Assembly: GCA_023417885.1 (NCBI GenBank)
Contig: JAEZED010000173.1
Span: forward strand, 1-11,995
Reading direction: 5' to 3'
Length of the DNA stretch: 11,995 nt
Origin: Planctomycetota bacterium
GTDB taxonomy: Bacteria; Planctomycetota; Phycisphaerae; Tepidisphaerales; Tepidisphaeraceae
The notes under the pieces were generated by a model that had not been told where the DNA came from, did no database searches, and saw only the letters and a list, made by a program, of their open reading frames with translations. This document shows positions 1 through 6,597 of the stretch, in pieces. The translations under genes were made by a program, and so were the position numbers. The first letter of the stretch is position 1; each line of letters begins with the position of its first letter.

Positions 1-164
1 GGATTGAGGCACGTGCCCGAGATGGTGATCGGGTCGGTCCGCTCGTCCTGGATGCTCAGGGCGACGGAGTCGGCCGAGGCCGAGGGGGCGACGAAAGTGC
101 CCGCTGCGAGTGCGCCGGCGGCGGCGAGGCCGGCCAGCACGGTCTTGGTCAGGAAAGCGCTCAT
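1..164 (-). CDS. Small secreted beta-sandwich-like protein, 5' fragment (cut by the window edge)
   Basis: This is a 5' partial gene of 54 codons running off the left edge. The start is ATG at 164, preceded by AAGGAG (complement of 171-176) six bases upstream. The product begins with an export signal: a Lys near the N-terminus, a hydrophobic Ala/Leu/Gly run at about residues 9-27, and an ASA-D cleavage site near residues 29-32. The mature part reaches ITISGT at about residues 46-51, the same motif that opens the mature domain of the 2282-2761 product (ITISGT) and, more loosely, of 6007-6519 (MSITGV). The signal peptide resembles that of 6007-6519 (LAG-AAAGALA-G). I infer a third paralog of the same secreted family, divergent from the first pseudopilin. 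The domain is cut before the diagnostic TDDSGAF motif, so family membership rests on the signal peptide, the ITISGT motif and the context. Confidence 0.72.
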   Translation of the reverse strand, partial: MSAFLTKTVLAGLAAAGALAAGTFVAPSASADSVALSIQDERTDPITISGTCLN

Positions 165-1106
165 GAGATGCTCCTTGCGATGTGTTGGAACGTGACTTCT
201 GTGGGAGTGGGACAGACGGTCGGTGCGGTGGAAACGGAAGCGGTTGATCTGTGTCGCGCCCGGTGCGGCGCATTTCGCGGCGTGGGTGTGGTGCCGGGCA
301 GGAGCCGGCGCCTGCCGGCACGGCTTCCGGGAAGTGCCCCGAATACAACCGAGGTTTGCCGTTCGGCGGCGATGGCTCCCGATTGACCGCGGGAGGAGGC
401 GTTGCCCGGAGGCAGTCGCCTGCGCCTTAGGCGGCGCGATTTCGCCGTCATTCTAACGGCAGGCCCCGGCCTTTACCACATCCGTTTGACACCCGAAACC
501 GTCCGAGAGTAGTTGGAGGAAGGTCCGATTCGGCCCGGGGGACTGCGAAGCCCGCGCCGGCTGTCGGCCGGCACCGAGGCCAGGACGTGGAGGGGGACGA
601 AGATTTTTCCGTTTTTCCCCACGCCGGGAGCGGGGGCCTGGACATTGAGGGAATGAGAACCCCGCAAGCCGGCGCCCGCCGCCGCGAGTAGTTGCTGCGA
701 CTCTGTCAGCGCCAGGGGGTTCTTCCGGGCGCGCCCCGCCTCAAATCGCGCCCGGCGATGCACGAAGTGCCGAACGCAGACGTCGATGAGCGCCGCAACC
801 GCTGGCGGCGCCCTCCCTGTCGGTTCGGCGCTCGATCCGTCACGGACAGTGCAACGTTGTCCGTCCCGCAAGCGGAGGGGCGGCAGGAGCGCAACGGGGA
901 TTCGGCCGTCGCACACCAGATGAATGCGTCGCGCACCGGCGCGGCGCGGCCTCAGCTTCCACGGTGCGCCTGAAGCGTCCGGCGGCGCGTCCGCGCCGAT
1001 GCGCGATGCTCAGGGCCTGATTCCCGCAAGCGAAGCTTTCGATCCTTTCCTCACACGGTTTCACGACCGCCGCGCCGTAAGTGCGCGCTGGTCAAAGGAG
1101 CTTCAC
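165..1106. other. 942-base gene-free stretch between divergent genes
   Basis: No open frame here has a convincing start, codon pattern or recognisable product. The longest, about 147 codons on the - strand (473-916), has Arg/Pro/Ala-rich composition typical of a noncoding frame in GC-rich DNA. The stretch separates the divergent fragment at 1-164 from the pseudopilin at 1107, so it should hold promoters for both, but I cannot pick a convincing -10/-35 pair. It holds a strong hairpin at 291-321 and a weaker one at 398-420 (GGCG/CGCC outer, TGCC/GGCA inner). Confidence 0.6.
291..321. repeat. Strong imperfect inverted repeat (11-bp stem)
   Basis: GTGCCGG pairs with CCGGCAC and, after a single bulged G, CAGG pairs with CCTG, leaving the 8-base loop AGCCGGCG. 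No T-run follows on either strand, so it is not a standard intrinsic terminator. On the - strand it lies 127 bases upstream of the ATG at 164 and could be part of that gene's leader or upstream regulatory DNA. Its function is unknown. Confidence 0.45.
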
Positions 1107-2183
1107 ATGAAGCGCAACGTCTCAAGTCGCGGTTTCACGCTGGTGGAACTGCTCGTCGTGATCGGCATCATCGCGCTGCTGATCTCAATCCTGCTCCCGA
1201 CGCTGGGCCGCGCACGCGACAGCGCGCGGGGCGTCAAGTGCGCCAGCAACGCCCGCCAGCTCGCGCAGGCGCTCGTCGGCTACTCGACCGACTTCCAGGG
1301 GCAGCTTCCCATCGGCTCGGTCCGCTGGGGCTTCGGTGACGGCGACGACACGCCCGCCTCGCGCCGCAGCTTCCAGGAGTGGACGATCTCCGCCACCGGC
1401 TACATGAACAACCGGCGCGAGAACGGCTACGAGCTGCCGTTCACGGCGCAGGCGATCATCTACACCGATCCGAACGAGAACTACCACCCGGTGCTCTACT
1501 GCCCGAACGTCGGTCGCGAGTTCGACGAGATGCAGGGTCACTACTCCTGCAACATGTCGATCATGCCCAACTGGACGTGGGACCTCGCCGGATCGCCTTC
1601 CTTCAACTCGCTGGGCGTCGCGCCCGTGCGCGGCTCGCACAAGCCGCTGAACATGTCCCAGACCTACGCGGACAACGCGCTCTTCTGGGACTCGGTTCAG
1701 GTTCGCTTCGCGACCAACACCGCCACGCGCAGCAACTCCATCCAGCACTTCCCCTCGCCGGCCTACACCGGCATCGACAACGGCGTGATGGCGGTGGACA
1801 TGTGGGACTTCGACGTGCTCTACCGTCACTCCGACGGCGAGTCGATCGACAACCTGGGCGATCCGGATCGCTCGGTGGAGTTCCCCGTCTACATCAACTC
1901 CGACGAGCTCTCGAGCCTGCTCACGCCCGTCGGGACCTGGCCCGTGAACGAGGACCTGATCGTGCCCGGGTCGACCTTCAAGCTCGTCGTCGCCGGCGCG
2001 CCCATCTTCCGGCACAACGCCAAGGAGCGCTGCAACACTGCCTTTGCCGACGGCAGCGTCCGCGCGCTGAAGTGGAACCCGCGCCAGGAGCATCCGGGCG
2101 GCGTCTACGTCACCAGCGAAATGCAGCGCACCATGCTGCGCCCGAAGTACCCCAACCCGCTCCCGAAGCCGATGCCCTCCTGA
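1107..2183 (+). CDS. H-X-DG pseudopilin-like protein, paralog 1
   Basis: The product is a 358-residue secreted, prepilin-like protein. The start is ATG 1107 with AAAGGAG at 1094-1100, six bases upstream; the open frame continues upstream, but that part has no ribosome site and would bury the leader. The N-terminus is a short basic leader ending SRG, then FTLVELLVVIGIIALL: a type III prepilin-peptidase site (G9/F10) with Glu at +5 (E14) and a hydrophobic helix to about residue 30. The C-terminal part has the FRHN...FADGS signature (H303, D315-G316) of planctomycete H-X-DG proteins, but with 11 rather than 9 intervening residues. Cys45 and Cys132 recur in both downstream paralogs. Such proteins are thought to be handled by type II secretion/type IV pilus-like machinery, and their function is unknown. 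Probably co-transcribed with the small secreted gene 98 bases downstream. Confidence 0.88.
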   Translation: MKRNVSSRGFTLVELLVVIGIIALLISILLPTLGRARDSARGVKCASNARQLAQALVGYSTDFQGQLPIGSVRWGFGDGDDTPASRRSFQEWTISATGYMNNRRENGYELPFTAQAIIYTDPNENYHPVLYCPNVGREFDEMQGHYSCNMSIMPNWTWDLAGSPSFNSLGVAPVRGSHKPLNMSQTYADNALFWDSVQVRFATNTATRSNSIQHFPSPAYTGIDNGVMAVDMWDFDVLYRHSDGESIDNLGDPDRSVEFPVYINSDELSSLLTPVGTWPVNEDLIVPGSTFKLVVAGAPIFRHNAKERCNTAFADGSVRALKWNPRQEHPGGVYVTSEMQRTMLRPKYPNPLPKPMPS

Positions 2184-2281
2184 TGGTGCGGCACGGGAGC
2201 GCTACTTCCTCAAAACCCCCGACGCCCGCGTCCGTCGGCCGGGGGATCCAGCCGAATCGAACAAGACAAGGAGAAATCAGG

Positions 2282-2761
2282 ATGAAAACCAAATTGACGA
2301 CGAGGCTCTTCGGGGCGCTGGGCGTCGCAACCCTGGCGGCGGGCATGATGCTCGCGCCGCCCGCGGACGCCGTGGAGCGCCCCAGCGCACAGCCCGCGGG
2401 CGCGATCACGATCAGCGGCACGGCGCTCGACGACGCCGGCGCTCCCGCGGCGAAGCTTCCGGTCGTGGTGAAGCAGCGCGACTTCAACCTCGAGGGTGGC
2501 GCCGGCGGCGCCGGCGGCGGGGGGGATCGCCCTCCGGATCTGCTGGTGCAGCAGCGTGCCGATCGCGGCTACAAGACGCTCGGCCGCGCCGTTACGGACG
2601 ACAGCGGCGCTTTCGCAGTGAAGAACATCCGCGAGCAGGGTTCGCTGCGACTGGAGATCGGTGACCGTACCAAGACGCCGTGGCAGATCGTTACTGTTCG
2701 CAACGAGGGGAAGGACGTCGACCTGGGGAAGGTGACGTTGCGCGCCAGAGTCGGTCGGTAG
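2282..2761 (+). CDS. Small secreted protein with carboxypeptidase-regulatory-like domain, copy A
   Basis: The product is a 159-residue exported protein. The start is ATG 2282 with AAGGAG at 2268-2273, eight bases upstream; the frame is open far upstream, but that part is a shadow of the preceding gene. The signal peptide has a basic N-terminus (MKTKLTTR), a hydrophobic run at about residues 9-25 and an ADA-V cleavage site near residue 30. The mature part has an ITISGT strand (about 42-47), AAKLPVVVKQ, a Gly-rich linker near residues 73-80, then TDDSGAFAVKNI and LRLEIGD, ending in VGR. The pattern of an ISGT strand followed by T-DDSG-F-VKN fits a carboxypeptidase-regulatory-like/transthyretin-like beta-sandwich. 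No catalytic residues are evident, and a structural or binding role outside the membrane is inferred. It pairs with the pseudopilin upstream. Confidence 0.8.
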   Translation: MKTKLTTRLFGALGVATLAAGMMLAPPADAVERPSAQPAGAITISGTALDDAGAPAAKLPVVVKQRDFNLEGGAGGAGGGGDRPPDLLVQQRADRGYKTLGRAVTDDSGAFAVKNIREQGSLRLEIGDRTKTPWQIVTVRNEGKDVDLGKVTLRARVGR

Positions 2762-2780
2762 AGATGTGTCGTTGAGGTTC

Positions 2781-2822
2781 GGCATCCATCGTCTTGACGC
2801 CGCGGGAGGCGCTGTGGATGCC
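2781..2822. repeat. Two-tier inverted repeat downstream of copy A
   Basis: GGCATCCA (2781-2788) pairs with TGGATGCC (2815-2822); inside, CGCC (2798-2801) pairs with GGCG (2808-2811). The element starts 19 bases after the stop codon and ends five bases before the base of the next hairpin. It has no T-run of its own. It may protect the transcript 3' end or be a remnant of a small repeat element; neither can be shown from one copy. Confidence 0.4.
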
Positions 2823-2827
2823 ATACG

Positions 2828-2858
2828 TGCCCCTCGCCCATATGGGTGAGGGGCATTT
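2828..2858 (+). terminator. Probable intrinsic terminator of the first pseudopilin/secreted-protein unit
   Basis: TGCCCCTCGCCC (2828-2839) pairs with GGGTGAGGGGCA (2844-2855) across an ATAT loop, a 12-bp stem with one G-U pair, followed by only a short TTT. The stem is strong but the T-run is weak, so termination is likely but could be partial. It lies 67 bases past the stop of the small secreted gene. Confidence 0.65.
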
Positions 2859-3298
2859 GCTGCGCTGCCGTTGACGGTGCCTGGACATATTCATACGGTT
2901 CGACCGCACCGACGCCCTCCGTGGTTCTGAGGGTCATCCGGTGCCAAGAGGGCGTGCCCACGCCAGATCACGCCTCGTGCGCATTGAACGATTCGGCCGA
3001 ACAGGGCGTTCGTTTCAGGCGTACAGAACCCCGTTGGACACTCAGCTCCGCGCCCCGCCAGGGGATGCCGGGGCGGCGGGTTAGCCGACAGGACGGACCG
3101 ACGCCGAGGGCTTGTCCGGACGGAAGGTTCCGCCGGCTGCGAAATCCTCAAAGCAGTTGGTTTTCCTTGGCCGCCGCGCCAGCCGGTGCGAGCGCAAGCG
3201 ATCCTCGTCTTCGCTTCGCTCCGGCGGGAATGTGAACCGTTATTCCTCGTATGTGCCCTTCGCACGCCTCGGCGTGTCGGGCTTTAGGAGAGCTTCAT
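2859..3298. other. 440-base gene-free stretch upstream of pseudopilin 2
   Basis: I see no supported gene; the open frames here are Arg/Pro-rich shadows. The stretch contains two modest hairpins: CGCCCCG/CGGGGCG (3051-3057 with 3069-3075) and an imperfect one at 3116-3136. A small CACGC-CTCG-GCGTG hairpin (3263-3276) sits just ahead of the ribosome site of the next gene. A promoter for that gene should be here, but none is clear. Confidence 0.5.
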
Positions 3299-4381
3299 AT
3301 GAAGCGAAACACCACCGCCCGCAAGGGCTTCACGCTCGTGGAGCTGCTGGTCGTCATCGGCATCATCGCGCTGCTGATCTCGATCCTGCTGCCCACTCTC
3401 AGCCGCGCCCGTGACAGCGCCCGCGCCATCAAGTGCGGCAGCAACGTCCGCTCGATCGCGCAGGGCCTTATCGGCTACAGCACCGACTTCGAGGGGAACC
3501 TCCCCTACGGCTACATCGACTTCGGCTTCGGCGACGCCGGCGACGGCACCCCCGCCAGCCAGCAGGCCATGCAGGAGTGGACCCACACCGTCAGCGGCTA
3601 CCTCAACACCGAACGCTCCAACGGCTACAACCTGCCTTGGACCACGCAGGCCGTCTGGTACACCGACCCGAACGACAACTACCACCCCGTGCTCTACTGC
3701 CCGAGCGTCGGCGATGAGTTCGCCGACCAGCAGTCTCACTACAACACGAACATGACCATCATGCCCCACGTGTTCTGGGAGACCTATGCCGGCACCCCGG
3801 TGCAGCGCGGCAGCCACAGCCCCTCCAACCTCGCCCAGACCTACGCCGACAACGCGCTGCTCTGGGACGGCGTGCAGCACCTCTTCGTCGAGGACCCGAT
3901 GAGCCGCACGGAGGGCATCTCCTACTACCCCAGCCCCGCCCTCACCGGCGTGGACGGCGGCAACCTCGCGTTCGGCGTCATCACCGAGGGTGAAGCGCCC
4001 GGCCGGCCCGACCTCGAGCTGCTCTTCCGCAGCGAAGCGGGCGAGTCGGTCACCAACCTCGGCGACCCCAACCGCTCCGTCGAGTACCCGGCCTTCATCA
4101 ACCCGCCGAGCTTTGCCGAAGCCGTCGGTGACCCGGCGATGCAGGCCAACCAGGACCTGTTGCTCCCGGGCAACTCTTTCTACGTGGAGCTTGCCGGCGC
4201 CCCGATCTTCCGCCACAACGCCAACGAGCGGGCCCAGACGGCCTTCGTGGACGGCAGCGTCCGCGGCCTCCGCTGGAACCCGAAGGATGAGCACGAGGCG
4301 GGCTTCTGGGTGACCAGCGAGTTCACCCGCAACATGCTTCGTCCGAAGTTCCCGAACCCGGCACCGAAGTTCGCCAACTGA
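3299..4381 (+). CDS. H-X-DG pseudopilin-like protein, paralog 2
   Basis: The product is a 360-residue protein starting at ATG 3299, with AGGAG at 3286-3290, eight bases upstream. The start fits because it gives a short basic leader, MKRNTTARKG, before the FTLVELL helix. Cleavage is expected after G10, Glu +5 is E15, and the helix runs to about residue 31. Blocks shared with paralogs 1 and 3 include YHPVLYC, SHYNTNMTI, YADNA, GDPNRSVEYP, a GAPIFRHN block (H306) and FVDGSVR (D318-G319), then a tail with WNP, VTSE and MLRPK. It is closer to paralog 3 than to paralog 1, for example in QEWTH-VSGYLN and PALTGVDGGNLA, suggesting successive tandem duplication. It is a single-gene unit closed by a terminator, with no small secreted gene directly behind it. 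Function unknown. Confidence 0.88.
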   Translation: MKRNTTARKGFTLVELLVVIGIIALLISILLPTLSRARDSARAIKCGSNVRSIAQGLIGYSTDFEGNLPYGYIDFGFGDAGDGTPASQQAMQEWTHTVSGYLNTERSNGYNLPWTTQAVWYTDPNDNYHPVLYCPSVGDEFADQQSHYNTNMTIMPHVFWETYAGTPVQRGSHSPSNLAQTYADNALLWDGVQHLFVEDPMSRTEGISYYPSPALTGVDGGNLAFGVITEGEAPGRPDLELLFRSEAGESVTNLGDPNRSVEYPAFINPPSFAEAVGDPAMQANQDLLLPGNSFYVELAGAPIFRHNANERAQTAFVDGSVRGLRWNPKDEHEAGFWVTSEFTRNMLRPKFPNPAPKFAN

Positions 4382-4414
4382 GGCAGCGCCAGGCAAAGGA
4401 AGCACAAACGCTCT

Positions 4415-4445
4415 AGCCCGCCCGGGACTCTCCCGGGCGGGCTTT
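4415..4445 (+). terminator. Intrinsic terminator after pseudopilin 2
   Basis: AGCCCGCCCGGGA (4415-4427) pairs perfectly with TCCCGGGCGGGCT (4431-4443) over the three-base loop CTC, a 13-bp stem running into TTT. It begins 34 bases after the stop codon. This is the strongest hairpin of the left half and separates paralog 2 from paralog 3. Confidence 0.85.
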
Positions 4446-4489
4446 GCATTCCGGCATTCCTCCGCGCGGACTGGTGTGTGCGCGGGACA

Positions 4490-4498
4490 TGTCATAAT
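4490..4498 (+). promoter_or_regulatory. Possible extended -10 promoter for pseudopilin 3
   Basis: TGTCATAAT matches an extended -10 element (TG-N then CATAAT, five of six to TATAAT), 45 bases past the upstream terminator and about 50 bases ahead of the next start codon. No good -35 is visible, which an extended -10 can tolerate. The position, in the only gap between a terminator and a gene that needs its own promoter, is the main support. Confidence 0.35.
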
Positions 4499-4549
4499 GT
4501 CGAGATGCAGTCGCCTCGACCTTCCGGCGGGGCGATGCGAGGATCGAGC

Positions 4550-5647
4550 ATGAACGTCGCCGGGCGCATCGCGAGGGCCTTCACGATCATCGAGCTGCTC
4601 ATCGTGCTCGGGCTGATCGTGCTGCTGATCGCGCTGCTCCTGCCGTCGCTCAGCCGCGCGCGCGACAGTGCCCGCGGCGTCCGGTGCGCCAGCAATCAGC
4701 GGCAGATCGCGCAGGGATTGTTTGGATACGCCAGCGAGTTCCGCGGCGCGCTGCCTTACGGCTTCATCGATTTCGGCTGGGGCGACCCGGGCGATCCGAC
4801 GCCCGAGGGTCAGCCGACGGAGCAGGAGTGGACGCACGTCGTCAGCGGCTATCTCAACGCCGCCCGCGTCAACGGATACGACCTGCCATGGAACGCCCAG
4901 GCGATCCACTACACCGATCCGGACAACAACTATCACCCCGTGCTCTACTGCACGATCCCCGGCTCCGAGTTCGACCGGCAGCAGTCGCATTACAACACGA
5001 ACATGACGATCTTCCCCCACGTGTACTGGGACACGTGGGCCGGCCGGATGATTCAGCGCGGCACGCACCCGCCCACGACGCTCGCGCAGATGTACACCGA
5101 CAACGCCATGCTCTGGGACGGCGTGCAGGTCATCTTCGCCGAGGGGCCCACCTACCGCGACACCGGCTTCATGCTCTGGCCCAGCCCCGCCCTCACCGGC
5201 GTGGACGGCGGGAACCTGGCCTGGGGGATCGTCAACAGCGGCCCCGAGGGCGCGCCGGACGGTCAGCCCGACCTCGACCTGCTCTACCGCGGAGCGCAGG
5301 GTGATGCCCGCTCCAACCGCGGGGATCCGGATCGTTCGGTCGAGTTCCCCGCCTGGATCAATCCGCCTGACTTCCACGTCGGCTTCCCCGACCTCGGCGA
5401 CGCGTGGCGCGCCAACCAGGATCTGATCGTTCCCGGCCCCTTCTTCTGGGTCGAGATGGTCGGCGCGCCGATCTTCCGGCACAACAACCGCGAGCGATGC
5501 AACACGACGTTCGCGGACGGCAGCGTGCGGCCGCTCATCTGGAACCCCGGCAACAGGCACGCGTCGGGCTTCTGGGTCACCAGCGAGTTCAACCGCAACA
5601 TGCTGCGCCCCAAGTATCCGTCGCCGCCGCCGCGCTTCCGGGAGTGA
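4550..5647 (+). CDS. H-X-DG pseudopilin-like protein, paralog 3
   Basis: The product is a 365-residue protein. I chose ATG 4550 because GAGGA (4539-4543) lies six bases upstream and the start gives a ten-residue basic leader, MNVAGRIARA. Earlier in-frame starts (GTG 4478, ATG 4505, ATG 4535) lack good ribosome sites. The leader ends in Ala, not Gly, before FTIIELLIVLGLIVLL, so the prepilin-peptidase site is the A-F variant; Glu +5 (E15) is kept. The rest follows paralog 2 closely, with YHPVLYC, SHYNTNMTI, PALTGVDGGNLAWG, GDPDRSVEFP, FRHN (H311), FADGSVR (D323-G324) and the WNP/VTSE/MLRPK tail. The next gene on the same strand, 359 bases on, is a small secreted protein, repeating the pairing seen at 1107-2761 with a wider gap. 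Function unknown. Confidence 0.87.
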   Translation: MNVAGRIARAFTIIELLIVLGLIVLLIALLLPSLSRARDSARGVRCASNQRQIAQGLFGYASEFRGALPYGFIDFGWGDPGDPTPEGQPTEQEWTHVVSGYLNAARVNGYDLPWNAQAIHYTDPDNNYHPVLYCTIPGSEFDRQQSHYNTNMTIFPHVYWDTWAGRMIQRGTHPPTTLAQMYTDNAMLWDGVQVIFAEGPTYRDTGFMLWPSPALTGVDGGNLAWGIVNSGPEGAPDGQPDLDLLYRGAQGDARSNRGDPDRSVEFPAWINPPDFHVGFPDLGDAWRANQDLIVPGPFFWVEMVGAPIFRHNNRERCNTTFADGSVRPLIWNPGNRHASGFWVTSEFNRNMLRPKYPSPPPRFRE

Positions 5648-5656
5648 GCGTTTTTT
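5633..5656 (+). terminator. Weak possible terminator overlapping the stop of pseudopilin 3
   Basis: CGCT (5633-5636) can pair with AGCG (5647-5650), immediately followed by six T residues (5651-5656). The stem is only four to five pairs with a ten-base loop, so the T-run is the better half of the evidence. Read-through into the 359-base gap is possible. Confidence 0.3.
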
Positions 5657-6006
5657 CTGCTTTCGCCTGATCCGGGGAGCGCGCAACTTCGTTTCGTCGC
5701 TTCTTCCGCATCATCGCGCCAATGGCGGCCTCTCCGGACGCGTCTGGCGTACATCGTGCATGGACGGCGTGACGCGGCATGTCGTAGAGTGCCGCTGCAA
5801 CGGGTCGGTTTTTGTGCACGATCCGCACCCGTCTCCGGACGTATTAGAAGGGTGGCGCAATGCCGCCCGCGCCCCGTGGCGCAACGACACCCGCCGACAC
5901 CACCTTCCGGCGCCACTCTCAGCCTCCCGCGCCAGCGGCGACGGCGGCAGCCGGACAAACCAGCCCAACGACGACTTCAATCCCTCAAGAAGCGAGGAGC
6001 TTTCTC
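5657..6006. other. Gene-free gap before the last small secreted gene
   Basis: About 350 bases without a supported gene; the frames open here are shadows or unsupported upstream extensions of the 6007 gene. One hairpin, GCGGCA/TGCCGC (5774-5779 with 5790-5795), is visible. TTGTGC at 5812 and TATTAG at 5842 look like promoter boxes, but the 24-base spacing is wrong, so no promoter is called. Confidence 0.45.
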
Positions 6007-6519
6007 ATGCCCAGCCTTTTCCGTTCCACGTCCTTCCTCGCCGGTGTCGCCGCAGCCGGTGCGCTGGCCGGTGGCCTCCTCATGGCTCCGCCGAGCACGC
6101 AGGCCGCCGACGGCGCCGTCATGCTCGCCACCCAGGACAGCAAGACCGTCACCATGTCGATTACCGGCGTGGCTCTCGCGCCGGACGGCTCTCCCGCCGC
6201 CAAGCTTCCCGTCGACGTGACGCAGATGCAGCTTCGTCCCATGGGCTCCGGCGGCGGCAAGGGTGGGCGCAACGGCCCGCGCATGCTCGCCAGCTTCCAG
6301 CCCGCCGGCAGCCGCTACAAGTCGCTCGGCAAGGCGGTCACTGACGACAGCGGCGCCTTCACCGTCAAGAACGTCCGCGCGCAGCCCAACCTGGGTCTCC
6401 GCGTCGAGATCGGCGAGAAGACCAAGAGCCCCTGGATCATCCAGAGCGTGAAGGTCGATCCCGAGAAGCCCGAGGTCGATCTCGGCAAGATCTCCCTCCG
6501 CGAGAAGGTCGGCCGCTAA
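6007..6519 (+). CDS. Small secreted protein with carboxypeptidase-regulatory-like domain, copy B
   Basis: The product is a 170-residue exported protein starting at ATG 6007, with GAGGAG at 5994-5999, seven bases upstream. The signal peptide has Arg at residue 6, a hydrophobic LAGVAAAGALAGGLLMA stretch and a TQA-A cleavage site near residues 32-34. The mature domain matches copy A in order: a MSITGV strand, SPAAKLPVDVTQ, a Gly-rich linker (SGGGKGGRNG), RYKSLGKAVTDDSGAFTVKN, VEIGEKTKSPW, VDLGKISL, and the same VGR end. The shared TDDSGAF core, linker and terminal VGR make paralogy with 2282-2761 clear. A single carboxypeptidase-regulatory-like/transthyretin-like beta-sandwich with a non-enzymatic extracytoplasmic role is inferred. 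It may partner the pseudopilin 359 bases upstream. It is convergent with the ftsQ-like gene and ends in a shared terminator region. Confidence 0.8.
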   Translation: MPSLFRSTSFLAGVAAAGALAGGLLMAPPSTQAADGAVMLATQDSKTVTMSITGVALAPDGSPAAKLPVDVTQMQLRPMGSGGGKGGRNGPRMLASFQPAGSRYKSLGKAVTDDSGAFTVKNVRAQPNLGLRVEIGEKTKSPWIIQSVKVDPEKPEVDLGKISLREKVGR

Positions 6520-6544
6520 AGCGCCACCGCCTCTTTCAAGCAAC

Positions 6545-6580
6545 ACCGCCCACGCACTCGTGCGTGGGCGGTTTGTCTTG
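6545..6580 (+). terminator. Intrinsic terminator between convergent units
   Basis: ACCGCCCACGCA (6545-6556) pairs perfectly with TGCGTGGGCGGT (6561-6572) across a CTCG loop, a 12-bp stem followed by TTTGTCTTGT on the + strand. It starts 26 bases after the + strand stop. The same stem lies 26 bases past the ftsQ-like stop on the - strand but with a poorer T-run there, so it may work in both directions, better on +. Confidence 0.85.
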
Positions 6581-6597
6581 TCGGCATGACACGCGGC

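Noticed and set aside
473..916. 147-codon open frame on the - strand in the large gap
   Set aside because: No plausible domain, Arg/Pro/Ala-rich composition and no convincing ribosome site; typical of noncoding GC-rich DNA.
924..1106. Upstream in-frame extension of pseudopilin 1
   Set aside because: It would put 61 residues before the prepilin leader and bypass the strong ribosome site at 1094-1100.
1379..2281. Upstream in-frame extension of small secreted copy A
   Set aside because: It overlaps the pseudopilin in another frame and would bury the signal peptide; ATG 2282 has its own ribosome site.
2891..2910. GGTTCGACC resembling a tRNA T-loop
   Set aside because: No flanking T-stem, acceptor pairing or anticodon arm can be drawn around it.
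3284..5686. 800-codon open frame on the - strand opposite pseudopilins 2 and 3
   Set aside because: It is an antisense shadow of two GC-rich paralogs; its product is Arg/Val/Gly/Ala-rich, has no domain, and repeats itself only because the sense genes are duplicates.
5812..5847. TTGTGC and TATTAG as a promoter for the 6007 gene
   Set aside because: The 24-base spacing is too long for a standard promoter and neither box is a good match.
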